DNA of 64,000 bases. Origin: Mya arenaria. Its lineage: Eukaryota > Mollusca > Bivalvia > Myida > Myidae. The stretch spans positions 29,193,423 through 29,257,422 of the forward strand of contig NC_069124.1 in the NCBI RefSeq assembly GCF_026914265.1, in the 5' to 3' direction. A program made the position numbers and the translations under genes. Below the pieces are notes generated by a model. It made no database searches. It had not been told where the DNA came from and saw nothing but the letters and a program-made list of their open reading frames with translations. Shown here in pieces: positions 49,389 to 61,073 of the stretch (positions within the stretch are counted from its first letter, which is position 1; each line of letters starts with the position of its first letter).

Positions 49389-49823
49389 CAGTGTGTGTAT
49401 ACCACGTAATAAATTGCGTCATAAATGCTACGTCGGAAGGCAATACTTTGATTTGAAAAAAACTTTAAACAAAGATAGCTTACGGAGCCCTGCCTTCGGC
49501 CTTTTACCAGAGTTTGATTGCGAGTTTAATTTCTTTAAACACTAAAACAAACCTTTTCACAATACGGCCGTCTGACGGAGCACTGTCAAAACATAATTTT
49601 GGAAACAGGTTTGTCGAAGTGTTTGATGAAACTAATGAATTTATCAAACTTCGGTAATAAAACTAATGCGGGGCTCTTTAAGCGGCATAGACTGCCCTTT
49701 GTTTCATTAAAAATGGTGGTGTAAAAGAAAAGTTATCTTTGATTAAAGTGTTCATTTTAAGCTAAATGCTGCCTTCCGACATAGCATATATGACGTAATT
49801 TATCACGTGGTATACACACACTG
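49389..49823. mobile_element. non-autonomous DNA transposon (MITE), 435 bp with long TIRs
   Basis: The left end reads CAGTGTGTGTATACCACGT and the right end is its inverse, ACGTGGTATACACACACTG. The inverted repeats pair over about 54 bases with only a few mismatches, ending at the phrase GTCGGAAGGCA. The element is flanked by ATTTC on both sides, a likely 5-bp target-site duplication. The interior has no open frame of note. The superfamily is not certain from the ends alone. Confidence 0.85.
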
Positions 49824-49829
49824 ATTTCA

Positions 49830-50840
49830 GTAGGCAGTCCAGCATTACTACTCCAATTGTCCATGTAAGTTATTTAATGAGGTAACTACATGAGTATGCT
49901 TTCATGGTAAGGTAAATGCTGGTATTATGATTTTGTCATATATCGATCATGTTGTCAATCTGAAAAATAAGAAAAATACTATATAACTAAAGCGAAATAA
50001 GGCCACACACATTTATACTTTTTTCCACTATGTTATATGTTTATAAGTAGGTAGGATTTGGAGAATTAATTTTTAAGAAAACAATTCACAAAAATGATGA
50101 AAGAAATAAAACAAATTCTCCTTTTATAGTGGTAAGACTGTTTAGACAGGATACTTTAAATTTGTTTATACATTTATTTCAGTAAATAAGCAGTCAGCCA
50201 CTATTGATTGTAATCATGTGAAGCCGTTAATAACAGTAGCTGGTCGAGTTGGGGAGTATTTTACACAAAATTATGTAGACCACATATGTGGGCTGGTAAA
50301 GTGTGCAAAGGACACCACGCGTACTTTGACCAGCCTAGTTGCGTTCATATCCCCGATAATGACATCAATCCCGTAATTAATGTCTTATATTTACACCAAT
50401 AGTTCATTATTTCATTCAAGAAATGTTAAAAAACAACTTCATTTCATTTATAAAAACCTTTCAGTAATCCTTTCTTATCCATTCTGTAAGTAGCACAACC
50501 CGACTGTAACCGAAAACATTTTATCAAATGAAGTCACAATAACGCGGGAAAAGCTCAACCACTTGAAATCATTTTTAAACGTACAATTGAAACACTTATG
50601 GCAACATAACATTTAACATATCGTAAATTTACACTTTTTAAAATGTTGATTTATATTTAACGGGACCTGTTGACACAATACAAACAATAACAATATCAAC
50701 AATTTTCATGAATATTGTTATGCGAAGAATTGCGATCCGAACATATCCGAAGATGTTGCGTTCATCGGATGATAACTGCAATTGCTAAAAGGCAGTTCAA
50801 TTAAGGAATGGAAGTTGAGGAGTAAATATTACTAAATAAA
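49830..50840. other. no assignable gene
   Basis: No exon or element recognised. Confidence 0.4.
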
Positions 50841-50844
50841 GTGT

Positions 50845-51665
50845 GGCAAATTATTAGGAGTGTTAAACTTAAGATACTGATTACTGGAACACCTTCAACA
50901 AATGTTGATATATGCTCAAAGATTATCTATGAAGTCAGCAATTTTGGAATGCGATACTTGCGCGATTCAACAAAAGGCAATAGCCTGATTGATTGAATTA
51001 CATACTAAAATATTGTGTTAATCTTTGTATTGATTTTCTCATCGTCAAATGTGTTATCGTGCAATAAAATGGTATAGAAAAGTTTGCACATGAGCTCTCT
51101 TAAGACACTATTATTCCTTCGACAATTTGACACAAGGTTTGCATGATACCCTAATAATGCCACAGTGTCCACCACTTACCACAGTGTCCACCACTTACCA
51201 CAATGTCCAACACTTTCCACAGTCGTCGCCACTTACCAGTCACCAGTATCCTTAGCATGTCAGGCCATAACCTAAGGGGTAGAAAATCGTTTTATTATAA
51301 TAATGTCATCTTGCGACTTATTTTGTTTTAATTCACAGAAGCACTCAATTGATACAAATAAAATTTCAGTTTCGGGTTTTATAGATAGACATGTTACTCA
51401 ACTCTTCATGACATTGAAACAATAGTATAGACCTTTTTAAACGAACCAAAAGAAATGTTATCAGTGACAATTGGTTGAGGTCTTGACTGCTGATGTACGG
51501 AAAGAGTTTTGCTCTTCCTACGCACCTTTTCTCTCAAGTTTAATTAAGAATACCCATATGCACGGATTAGTTACAACCGGACAAGCCAAAATCGTATGGA
51601 GGAATTGATGGACGAAGGATCGAACATACATAAGTTGTTATTTTAAATCGCCCAATGTATTGTCA
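50845..51665 (+). repeat. segmental duplication: left flank of minisatellite 2
   Basis: Collinear with 38,220-39,440 but shorter, owing to deletions. Confidence 0.75.
51160..51240. repeat. 19-bp tandem repeat
   Basis: CCACAGTGTCCACCACTTA is repeated about four times with minor changes. The equivalent place in the other flank (about 39,045) has a single copy. Confidence 0.8.
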
Positions 51666-51834
51666 AGCACGTTACATAACTATTCTGCCACCTCAGCCCA
51701 AATACAAATAAACAGCGATTTTCAGTCGTTTAATGATATACTTGAAATCCAAACACGTATATGTAAAAATGCCCTCCACATCTCCTTGAATCACCCAGTT
51801 TATACAGGAACTCCAAACCTAAACTAAAGTCTCA

Positions 51835-52900
51835 GCAGTGTGGACAGATGTTTCAGCTTCTGAGTTTATACAGTAACTTCAAATGTCAACCGACATCTAA
51901 GCTGGGACGACAGATGTTTCAGCTTCTGAGTTTATATAGTAACTTCAAATGTCAACCGACATCTTAACTGGGACGACAGATGTTTCAGCTTCTGAGTTTA
52001 TACAGTAACTTCAAATGTTAACCGACATCTAAGCTGGGACGACAGATGTTTCAGCTTCTGAGTTTATACAGTAACTTCAAATGTCAACCGACATCTAAGC
52101 TGGGACGACAGATGTTTCAGCTTCTGAGTTTATACAGTAACTTCAAACGTCAACCGACATCTAAGCTGGGACGACAGATGTTTCAGCTTCTGAGTTTATA
52201 TAGTAACTTCAAATGTCAACCGACATCTAAGCTGGGACGACCGATGTTTCAGCTTCTGAGTTTATATCGTAACTTCAAATGTCAACCGACATCTAAGCTG
52301 GGACGACAGATGTTTCAGCTTCTGAGTTTATATAATTAGTTCAAATGTCAACTGACGTCTTAGCTTGCACGACAGATGTTTCAGCTTCTGAGTTTTTACA
52401 GTACCTTCAAATGTCAACCGACGTCTCAGCTGGACTATAAACAATTAAGCTTCTCAGTGTACATAGGAACTTTAAATGTTAACCGTCATCTCGGTTGGAA
52501 GACAGATACTACAATAAATAGATTAACTTCAAATGTCAACCGACGTCTCAGCTTGACGACATATATGTTGCAGCTTCTCAGTTTATATAGGAACTTCAAA
52601 TGTCAACCAAATTATATTTTAGCTGGACGACAGATGTTTAAGCTTCTCAGTTTGTATAGAAACTTCAAATGTCAACCGATATCTAAGCTGGACGACAGAT
52701 GTTTCAGCTTCTCGGTGTATAAAGGAACTTCAAATACCAAACGTTATCGCAGCTTGGACGACAGATGTTTCTGTTTCAAATGTCAACTGAAATCTCAGCA
52801 GGGACGACAGATGTTTCAGATTCTGAATTTATATAGTTACTTTAATAACTTCAAATGGCAACCGACATATCAACTGGATTACAGATGTTTCAGCTTTTGT
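51835..52900 (+). repeat. 65/66-bp minisatellite array 2
   Basis: About 16 units of the same family as array 1. In the left half the units carry AGCTGGGACGACAGATG and are 66 bp long, nearly identical to each other. Because 66 is a multiple of three, they keep one frame open, giving a 22-residue repeat (FQLLSLYSNFKCQPTSKLGR). The right half is more diverged and irregular. Confidence 0.95.
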
Positions 52901-53384
52901 ATTTGTTGTTACAAAGTTCCACTCATGTTTGTTTTAAATAGTTAGTATTTAAAGTCAGAGAAGGATGCTGCATGGTTACTGGGTACAATGCACCCGGAGA
53001 TTAACAATGACTCTCCAAGTTCCAAAGTAATCGGTTAACTCATCAAACTTGAAAGATGTTGAACAATCCCGCTGTATGTTATAAAGGTTATCTATACATC
53101 AATTATACAAATCTTGCTACTGGTATACTTATAATTAGAGGTAACAAAAAGTTAACATCAAACAATTTTAAAGTTTTTACAGATTTACCTTTTTTAAAAT
53201 ACCATGATAGTATTTAAGAAACAAATAAACATTTTATTGCCTCCCTTTAATATATTATATCAATAAAGTAGCGTCTTAATTGTGTTATTCAAAAATGTTT
53301 TCCTTGCAGCCACAATAGAATGGTTATTCAATATAAATTAAACATTGAAATCATCTCGATGTAAATATCTAAAATGCACTTAAC

Positions 53385-53770
53385 ACATGAACATCCTAAT
53401 GATGGATGGCTTACGTTAATAAGCTAGCATATATTGTCATCTGTTAAGCTACAAAAAAGCATGAATACATCCTATACTTGAAATTTGAATACCATTACAT
53501 TTTCAATGAAACAACGTCTGATATAGATATAAAAAACATCAATGATTAAAATCATTTTAATAACTCACACGTATATTAACTCACAAAGGCCACTCTGTTA
53601 AATCATAGACTGACTACATTCATTCAACATAAGATATAATTCGTGAAAGTAAAAAAAATCGGTACAAAAACGCTACATACACATAGGGTTAGAATATTAA
53701 CAATATAAGTATAGATGCATGTTTGGCGGCTTACAAGATATATCAGCACCAGTGTAGTGTCAATATATTA
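53385..53770 (+). repeat. left flank of P450 unit C
   Basis: Collinear with 34,240-34,600 and 41,715-41,980. Confidence 0.75.
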
Positions 53771-53773
53771 GTA

Positions 53774-53946
53774 CAGTCGAAACCCGTTTTTTCGATATCC
53801 AAGGGACCGGCAAAATATTTCGAGGTTCGCGAATATCAAGCCAAGCGGAAAAGACTACAAGTGTAGAACAAAATCCGGCCTTGACATCCAGTTCGAGCCA
53901 ACAAGGAAATCGAGTCAAGCGATATCGAGCCAAGGGTTTTCGATTG
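53774..53946. mobile_element. pogo/Tigger-like MITE, copy C
   Basis: It starts CAGTCGAAACCCGTTTTTTC and ends GGGTTTTCGATTG, flanked by TA. It sits at the same place relative to the P450 as the 34,607-34,782 copy, so the insertion predates the duplication. Confidence 0.72.
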
Positions 53947-53979
53947 TATTGCATATTAAATCATTCGTGATTGAATTCA

Positions 53980-55195
53980 TTTCCTATACTGCACCATTAT
54001 AACGGAGAACATATTAAGAATGACAACGGTGTCTTTGTCAACATGGTAGCTACATACCTTGGAGTCTTGTATCGCGTAGTGCGGCAAGGAAACCGGAAGC
54101 ATCGTAACAATGCGCATGACTTCCTGAATGACTGCTCCCGTGTATACAAGGCGGGGCTTATTTGCGAGCGCAGGCGGCCGTTCTGGCCCTACGACGCTAT
54201 CGATTTTCTCTTGAACACGGCCCTGGACGGCCGGGTATGCCGCCATGTACAACACAAGCCAGAGTGTCGTCTTACGTGTGGTGTCAAATCCGGCACTCTC
54301 AAGGTTCACCAATGACATGATCAATCACATGTTGGTCTGCTCATACCCGCCTCCATCGTCCTGTTGTAGTTGCTCGGCGGCTCAGAATAGCATCGGTTAT
54401 ATCGCGTATATTGTTCTTATCAAACGTTTTGTAGTGTTATTCTACTTCTGTTAACATAATTTTGTCTGATTCGCATTGAATGTTCCGCAGCGTTTCAAGT
54501 TTACCTGGCATAATATATCTCAGCCAGGGCATGACGTCCATTGGGCTTCCATTTCCGGTAAAACGATTAATCTCCTCTACCCCTTTAGCAATGACCCTGA
54601 CGTGTTTGTCTTTATCTACTTGTTTCGACTTCCCAAACAGTATCTGATACATAATACTTGCCACAGCAAATTGTACATCATCTGCGAGGGAACCAGCTGT
54701 TTTTGAAAACTTTGCGACAAGAGTCTTTATTAAGTTCTTGGCTGCAGTATCAACGATTTCTTCTACGAACGATTGTTTTGTATTTGTAAACATTCTCAAG
54801 GCTTGCCCTAATAGTTTCCGTTGCTTAACATAGGCAGGAGAAAAAGTTCCAAAACGCGAAATCCTTGTCTCCTGTCCGACTACGGAGCACCTGTGCGGAC
54901 AAAAATTGGGGCGGCCGTTAGCGTCGCTTCCTTCACGGCAGCGTAGCCATTAACAACGATTGCGCGCCAGCTTCCCAAACGTATCCTGTAAACGCCGCCG
55001 TATGTATTACGCCAAGCCATGAACTGCTTAGGGGGGAATTTCCCTAGCAACGGTAGGTGCCCGACCACTGGGAATCCCAAGGGTCCGCCTGGATACTTCC
55101 GGTCTGAGAAAATCCATTTATGTTGTATGTAACAATAGGAGGATATAATCCCAGAATAGTTATTACAATAGCACACAAAGATTAAAATCAAGCAT
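53980..55195 (-). pseudogene. cytochrome P450 (clan 2-like) pseudogene, copy C
   Basis: The hinge (GGPLGFPVVGHLPLLGK), helix-C region (MAWRNTYGGVYRIRLGSW), I-helix (ESAGFDTT) and K-helix (QEVMR) are present. After MFSV the frame jumps directly to the last few codons before the stop. About 260 bases holding the meander and the whole heme-binding Cys loop are lost, in frame. Further breaks are a frame change in the N-terminal anchor, one near 54,880-54,900 with a small deletion, and another near 54,370-54,440. It has Lys and Gln codons where copy A has stops, so the copies decayed independently after duplication. Like copy A it has no introns. Confidence 0.88.
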
Positions 55196-55559
55196 ATTGG
55201 CACGATAAGAGCTATCCTAATTAAATACCACGTATTATGTTTGTACACGGTTCAATCAATAAACGTACAGAAATAGAAATTGAAGTTTCGGATAATAATG
55301 ACAATCCCACGATTTAAAGATTGGATATAAAAAAACTTCTCATTAAATCGCGTAAGGTCATCTCTGATCTCTCATCAACTGATTAACATAATTATACAGC
55401 CACATCACGTAATCTAGTTTTTAGCACCTTAAGCTCTTCCTCTTCCGTGATATATTAAATCAGCTGTGCTTAATTATATCTTGTGATGTCTTTAAAATGT
55501 GCTTTTTAATGGACATTCACAACATGATAATTAACAAACGATGTATATAGAGATTGACC

Positions 55560-55720
55560 GATGGAGTCAAGAAAAAATAAAAAACTTACGCCACCACCAC
55601 TTGGCCACCAGGACTTGTACAACAGTGTTGGATATTTTGACATTTTAACAATACATTGATAACACCACGTGATGTCAATCAGCCAATCACGTAACAATAA
55701 AGCTGAAGTTATGTGACCAT
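55560..55720 (-). promoter_or_regulatory. conserved upstream block of P450 copy C
   Basis: An inverted CCAAT (55,683-55,687), an E-box CACGTG (55,666-55,671) and an ATG (55,643) lead into an 18-codon open stretch ending at GGC|GTAAGT. The same layout occurs at 36,700-36,965. It may be a promoter and first exon; the function is inferred. Confidence 0.35.
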
Positions 55721-55792
55721 TGAAATTATAAATTGAGGTCTTCAAGTATGATATTTGAGCATGTGTACAGTTTATCTTTAGGCCTAAAATAA

Positions 55793-55925
55793 TTTTCCTT
55801 CAACATAACTTGCAGAAGGTTTAAACTGAACATCCCATTCCTCGATTTCCTGGGAAGATGTTTTACCAGTGTCCAATTCGTCCGATATATCATCCCCGTA
55901 AAGATATTTTTCAAAACCATAAACA
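55793..55925 (-). CDS. short coding-like 3' end, unknown product
   Basis: The minus strand reads IGVYGFEKYLYGDDISDELD, then TGKTSSQEIEEWDVQFKPSA and SYVEGKLF with a TAG stop. The composition is protein-like, but the upstream boundary holds a stop and no clear acceptor. I do not recognise the family. Copy A has no equivalent here. It may be a gene fragment. Confidence 0.3.
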
Positions 55926-55929
55926 CCAA

Positions 55930-57470
55930 TTTAAGATACAGTCATGATTGTCCACTACATGTGTATTTCTATTTTCCACATTTTCCTTTTCAAACATTCG
56001 TGTAAAAGATCTGGCAATGTTTGAATTTTCATTTATTTAGCTTTCCTCAATTTGAGTATACTCACAAAAAAATAAGGACATGTAACTTTCAACATTTGAC
56101 CTAACCTTTCGGGCGGGCGAAGCTTTGCCTTTCACACATTTTTAAGCTATGAATATCTGGAACTCGATTAACCAATCCAAAATTTACGTAAAATTGTCAT
56201 GCTAACGATTTACATGTGTGTGCTCTTGTTTTTTTACGGCTGGAGTTTCCCTTATCTTCCCAAGCACTTGCACTTTACATAAAATGAGAAAGTAAAGATA
56301 AATATATAAGGAAGCTTTTTTACTTCATTCTATTAAATTAAGAATTTCCTTATTGATACTGGTTTGAAACTGCTATCAGATAAGTTGCATAAAAAGTTAA
56401 AACCATTCCTTTCATTGATGTTATCCCGAAAATGTGTTATACGAATATAATTTTGGTTTTCGTGATAACTGATTATATAATTTCTTCTTCAATTATTGGT
56501 AAGACTTTTGTATATATTTTTACGATTTGCATACATTTTATATATCGCTCAATCTCGTTTAAAGTTTAAATGACTGTGTTTACAGACATACTGACGGTGT
56601 TAACCAGTAATGTTACTGACTTTGTAATACCCTTGTATTGTGTATTACATATATGGCATTTACACATATTTACAAGGAAAACATCGTTGCATGTACATTG
56701 ATACCACATATCCATGTATTTGTGAGTTTCAATGATATACAATCTGACTGCAAACAAACCAAGTAATTGATGCAACCAGAGAGTACAATTGCAACGTTAC
56801 GATTGTGCTTCAGAACTAAAAAGAGCAATATGTTATTACAAGTGACATAATGAAGCTTCAATCAGAAAACTGTTCATATTTGGCAAAATACGTATGTGTT
56901 TGTGGACAAAGAAATGTCAGGATCAGTGAGCTCAGACAACAGAAAAGAAGCAACTCTCTTCAAAACGGTTGATAGTAAATTGAAATCAGTTGCATGGTGG
57001 CTGTTATTTTATTAGTTTTTGAGATGTTTTATGCAATTTCCTTTCCCATGTCGATGCTTTTTTAAAAAATGAATCGTTTTTAATGTATACTGACATATTT
57101 GAAAGATGAGGAAAGACAGACTAAAATTCAAGTAGTTTTTAATAATAAGATCATATTCAAGAGTTTTGAAAAAGTGATCGCTTCTTATATGTTCAACGCT
57201 GCTGAAACATTATGTCAACGTTTATAAACTTCTTAACATGTAAAAGCCAAAAAAACATCGCCAAATGAAATGGTGTCGCAAATACTAAGCATTCAAAACA
57301 TGTTTGGAGTAAATAGAAAATGTGTTACTTCTTCCCTTAACTAAATACAGCTGACAAAAAAATAATCGTTTCAATGTGTAATTTAATATGAGCAAGTAAA
57401 TTTCAGCTAATTGGTTATGTTATTTGTAAATATATTTTTTTAATTATCTCTGCTTTTACAGAATGTTTGT
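55930..57470. other. no assignable gene
   Basis: AT-rich, with no recognisable exon or element. Confidence 0.4.
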
Positions 57471-57477
57471 TATTTCG

Positions 57478-57720
57478 GTATCCATATTGTCTGGGTCTGA
57501 AAATATTTTATCTGAAAAAACCCTCGCACATTACATAAAATTCACGGATAGGTGTCGATTGTAACCTCCATTTTTGCTGGGAAGATTTGTCTCATTCTTA
57601 CTGCCAAACTCCTAGTGTGTCCTAGAATTAAGGAACTAAACGAAGCATATTCATTTGTGAAATAACGATGTTCATCAGTCTGGAGAATCTTTATTAACTT
57701 TAGCGCCAGCGTTTAAAGTT
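57478..57720 (+). repeat. diverged direct duplication, copy 1
   Basis: Shares GTATCCATATTGTCT, GAAGCATATTCATTTGTG and a CGATGTTCATCAGTCTGGAG-like block with 58,866-59,205, in the same order. Confidence 0.65.
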
Positions 57721-58860
57721 ACACTTGTTACTTAATGTTGTTGCTGTATGTGTTGCTGTGTTTGTTGGTAATCACTATTTTGAAATTTCAGTTAATTTTC
57801 CTTTCAAAACATTCACATAATATTACTGAAGAATTATGTTCACAACAGATTTCGCTTAGAAGATGTCAACATTGTGAAACGAAACTAATTTTACCATTGA
57901 GACACTTGTAATAAACGACTTGTTTGATCAATTCGACATGTGGTTATCTTCCTCAACCATGTGTCTGGTCCCCTACTCATATTAGAAAAAAAACACAAAA
58001 ATGTTTACTTTTCTCATTCTCATTCGTTCAACGAGACCCCCAACATTTGTCTGTGATATGAAAACAACGACTAACAATATATACATTGTTCAAGACAAAT
58101 AATAACTTTTCAGAATATAACTCATCGAAAAGTAAGAGTGGGGATGCTAAATGCTGATTGAATAAATGATTGTTATCGCTGCCAACTAAAAACCTCGAGT
58201 GGCAAACCACGCCATAAACCTTCTTATATACCACTGTACGAATACCTCGTCTATTCTACACAATATCCTTCCGCCAACCGTTTCGCCACTCAAGCAGAAG
58301 ACTAATCGTCATCTTTTGAAACGAAATCAATTTCATTTTAAATCAGAACATTAACTATCAAAATATTCAGCATCTTTGCAAATAAAATATTTACTGCTAT
58401 CAATATCATTACATTTATTTTATTTTTTTTATTTTATGCTTTCCGATGAATTATTAATATCTATTTATTAAATAAGAATTATATTTCACTGTTTTAACCT
58501 GTGAAAATATCGATTCTGATTTTTGCACTGTTTTGAAATTCCAGCCAGTAATCATTGTTCATATCATGCGCACATGGCTAGGAAACAATTTCAACGACGT
58601 CATCTCGGAATTACGGATACGTTTGCATTTAATTTTGCGCGTTTTTCTAAAGAACTAAAACTAAATGTAATTTTGTATCATTTTCAGGCATGTAATTCAT
58701 ATAGAAATTATCTGTTTTAGTGTAAGTTCTCAATATATTTCACCTCGTGGATATAAACATGTAAATATTTCACAAGGTGAACTATATTGCGATCTTACAC
58801 TGAAACAAACACTTATGCTCTATTTACTAAAGTAAATTTCAGACTTGGAACCCAGATTAT
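57721..58860. other. no assignable gene
   Basis: No motif or element seen between the two duplicated segments. Confidence 0.4.
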
Positions 58861-58865
58861 TAGTA

Positions 58866-59205
58866 TCCATATTGTCTAGATGGCATAATATTAAAAGTGG
58901 AACACCCTTCGTAAATCACACATAATTCATTGATAACCTTTCGATTATTCCCTCCATCTTTGTTGGAAGGATAAAATGTATTATTGTATGACTTTAAAGC
59001 CACTTGTACAGCATCTCTTAACCTGTCATTTTTAACTAGCTGTCAGACTCAGTTTGTCAAAGAATTATAACCTGGTGAAGCATATTCATTTGTGTTAAAG
59101 GAGTTTATTCGTAAATACAGGGATATCAGTCGCAATTGGGCAAGGAGGAAACGACGATGTTTATCATTCTGGAGACTCTGTATCAACTCTACAGCCCACG
59201 TTAAA
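58866..59205 (+). repeat. diverged direct duplication, copy 2
   Basis: Partner of 57,478-57,720, about 1.4 kb away. It ends near AAAAG|GTAAAT, which could be a donor, but no convincing exon can be read. Confidence 0.65.
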
Positions 59206-59649
59206 AGGTAAATTCATAAAAAAGTTTATGTTTTAATGCCTCAACAATGTCAAAGGACTTGCGATAAAATTTACTTTGTTATTGCTGGTTACGAGCTTTA
59301 CTGTTTAATCCTACGTTATTATTACATGGGCGCAAGTAGACCGGTAAATTATCGGGAAGTCTACTTCGAAACATTACGGTACCCGCAGGTGGCAAGAGTT
59401 CCCCGGTATTATATTTAAATATCGGAATGGAAAATATGTTACGAATTTGCTCTAATAATTCCAAATGATGGTGATTTCTTTATAACTCGAGTCAATGTGC
59501 CACTGTTGTGTTTAACAAATCATGTGTGCTGGAACAATCTGTATAACCGACTTTTACTCATTGACACGAACTCGTCCCTACACTGACGAAAAGTACCCAA
59601 TTAGGTTTAATTTGCAATGAGACACCTTCTATGCAAGAAGTCGTGTTAA

Positions 59650-60140
59650 AACGTACGCGGGGTTTATCTTAACATATGCACCAGATACCGTCAGTGGCAA
59701 AGAGGGCAATTTACCAGTCAGCGATTCTACCACGGGCCCTATACGGGTGTGAACTATGGACTAATATATCAAAAAATGATATTCAGAGATTAGAGATAAC
59801 GCATCGGTTTTGGGTTAAACACATGCAAGGATTTCAGAGAAGCAATGCTATAAAATTCGTTGTGTCTACTTTGAATATTACCTCAGTCTGTTAAAAAATG
59901 TAGCGAATATAAACATATCAACTTCTCCGACAAATGTGCAGACTACCGTGTCAATACATTTCGTCAACAACAGAAGTATACGCTATATAAAGTTTGATAG
60001 CAAAACTACTGGATTTGTGCCAGGCTTTTGCCGATTGTGCCTAAAGTATAATCTAGTCAAGAACATGTTTATAAAGCAATACATGAATACTGGGAAATTT
60101 TCCATGAGAGAACGCATAGAAGAAAATTGTAAGTAAAACA
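59650..60140 (+). mobile_element. non-LTR retrotransposon (LINE) fragment
   Basis: The plus strand reads KRAIYQSAILPRALYGCELW, NDIQRLEITHRFWVKHMQGF and, after a frame change, VNNRSIRYIKFDSKTTGFVP and CLKYNLVKNMFIKQYMNTG. ILPRALYGCELW and the LE-x-x-HRF-x-x-K block are typical of the 3' part of LINE ORF2. The copy is truncated and has frame breaks, so it is dead. Confidence 0.78.
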
Positions 60141-60925
60141 TGTTACTCATAGTTTGACAAACTGTGGATAATAATCGGGCAATGAAAAAAGTAATTAGTT
60201 TTGATACTTTTACACCAATATGAGATATTGCAAAAAACAAAACAAACGAAACTTCGATCACCTGTAACAATATCTTAAGTGATTTTTGGACTATTTTTGT
60301 CACGTGCTTATTTCAAATTGCATAATTTGTAAATGTTGTAATTAAATGATAGACAATAGTATCAATATGTAATATCATCTGATCAGTGTGTGTGTGTATT
60401 TATTTTCATTCATAACCTATATTTAAGATGAAAGCTTTGTCAACTGTCAGGTCAAATTTTCAGTAGTAATATAGAAGCGGCGGTTGTAATAGTCAGTATC
60501 CTCAACAACCTAATTAACATATATATTTTTTAAACTTTCTTACTTTTCGTTTCGTCTAAGGCAACTTTAGTGTTAACTGTATAGCATGCTGCTAATCTAT
60601 TTAAGCGTCGTTAACTGTGGATATGGACGAATGTGCCTCTTGGTTGGCGCCGTATTTCTTCAATGATGTATAATTTAGCTGACTTTTCTTTGTTACATCA
60701 TGAGCAGATTTTAATGTTAAATATTCATCAAATCCATCTGTATTGTATCATAATGTTATATTGATGTTCGTGTTTATTATATCATTGACTTGTGTATATA
60801 TTTGGTGTACTCATTTGTATAAATTTGAATATCTTTATTTATAAAGGAATTAAAATATATCTATCTAACTTTATCAATTTTTGGATATTTGGTAAATCAG
60901 TCCTAAAAAATATACATACGTTCAG
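60141..60925. other. region 5' of the SRCR exons, no exon found
   Basis: No signal-peptide exon or additional SRCR exon was recognised. The first visible SRCR exon starts in phase 1, so an upstream coding exon must exist here or further left. Confidence 0.4.
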
Positions 60926-61073
60926 ATGAGACGCAAGTGAGGCTTGTAGATGGGCACACTAATAACGAAGGTCGTGTCGAGGTGTACGCGAATGGACACT
61001 GGGGAACAATATGTGATACTTCCTTCGACACAAATGACGCATTGGTTGTGTGTAAAATGCTGAAATTAAATAA
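60926..61073 (+). CDS. SRCR domain 1, first exon
   Basis: Acceptor GTTCAG, donor AA|GTAAGG. It reads [19 protein letters not shown] and [13 protein letters not shown], ending at [10 protein letters not shown]. Confidence 0.9.

Noticed and set aside
34813-55195. Functional P450 genes
   Set aside because: Each copy lacks something essential: the I-helix motif and frame in A, both ends in B, the heme-binding loop in C.
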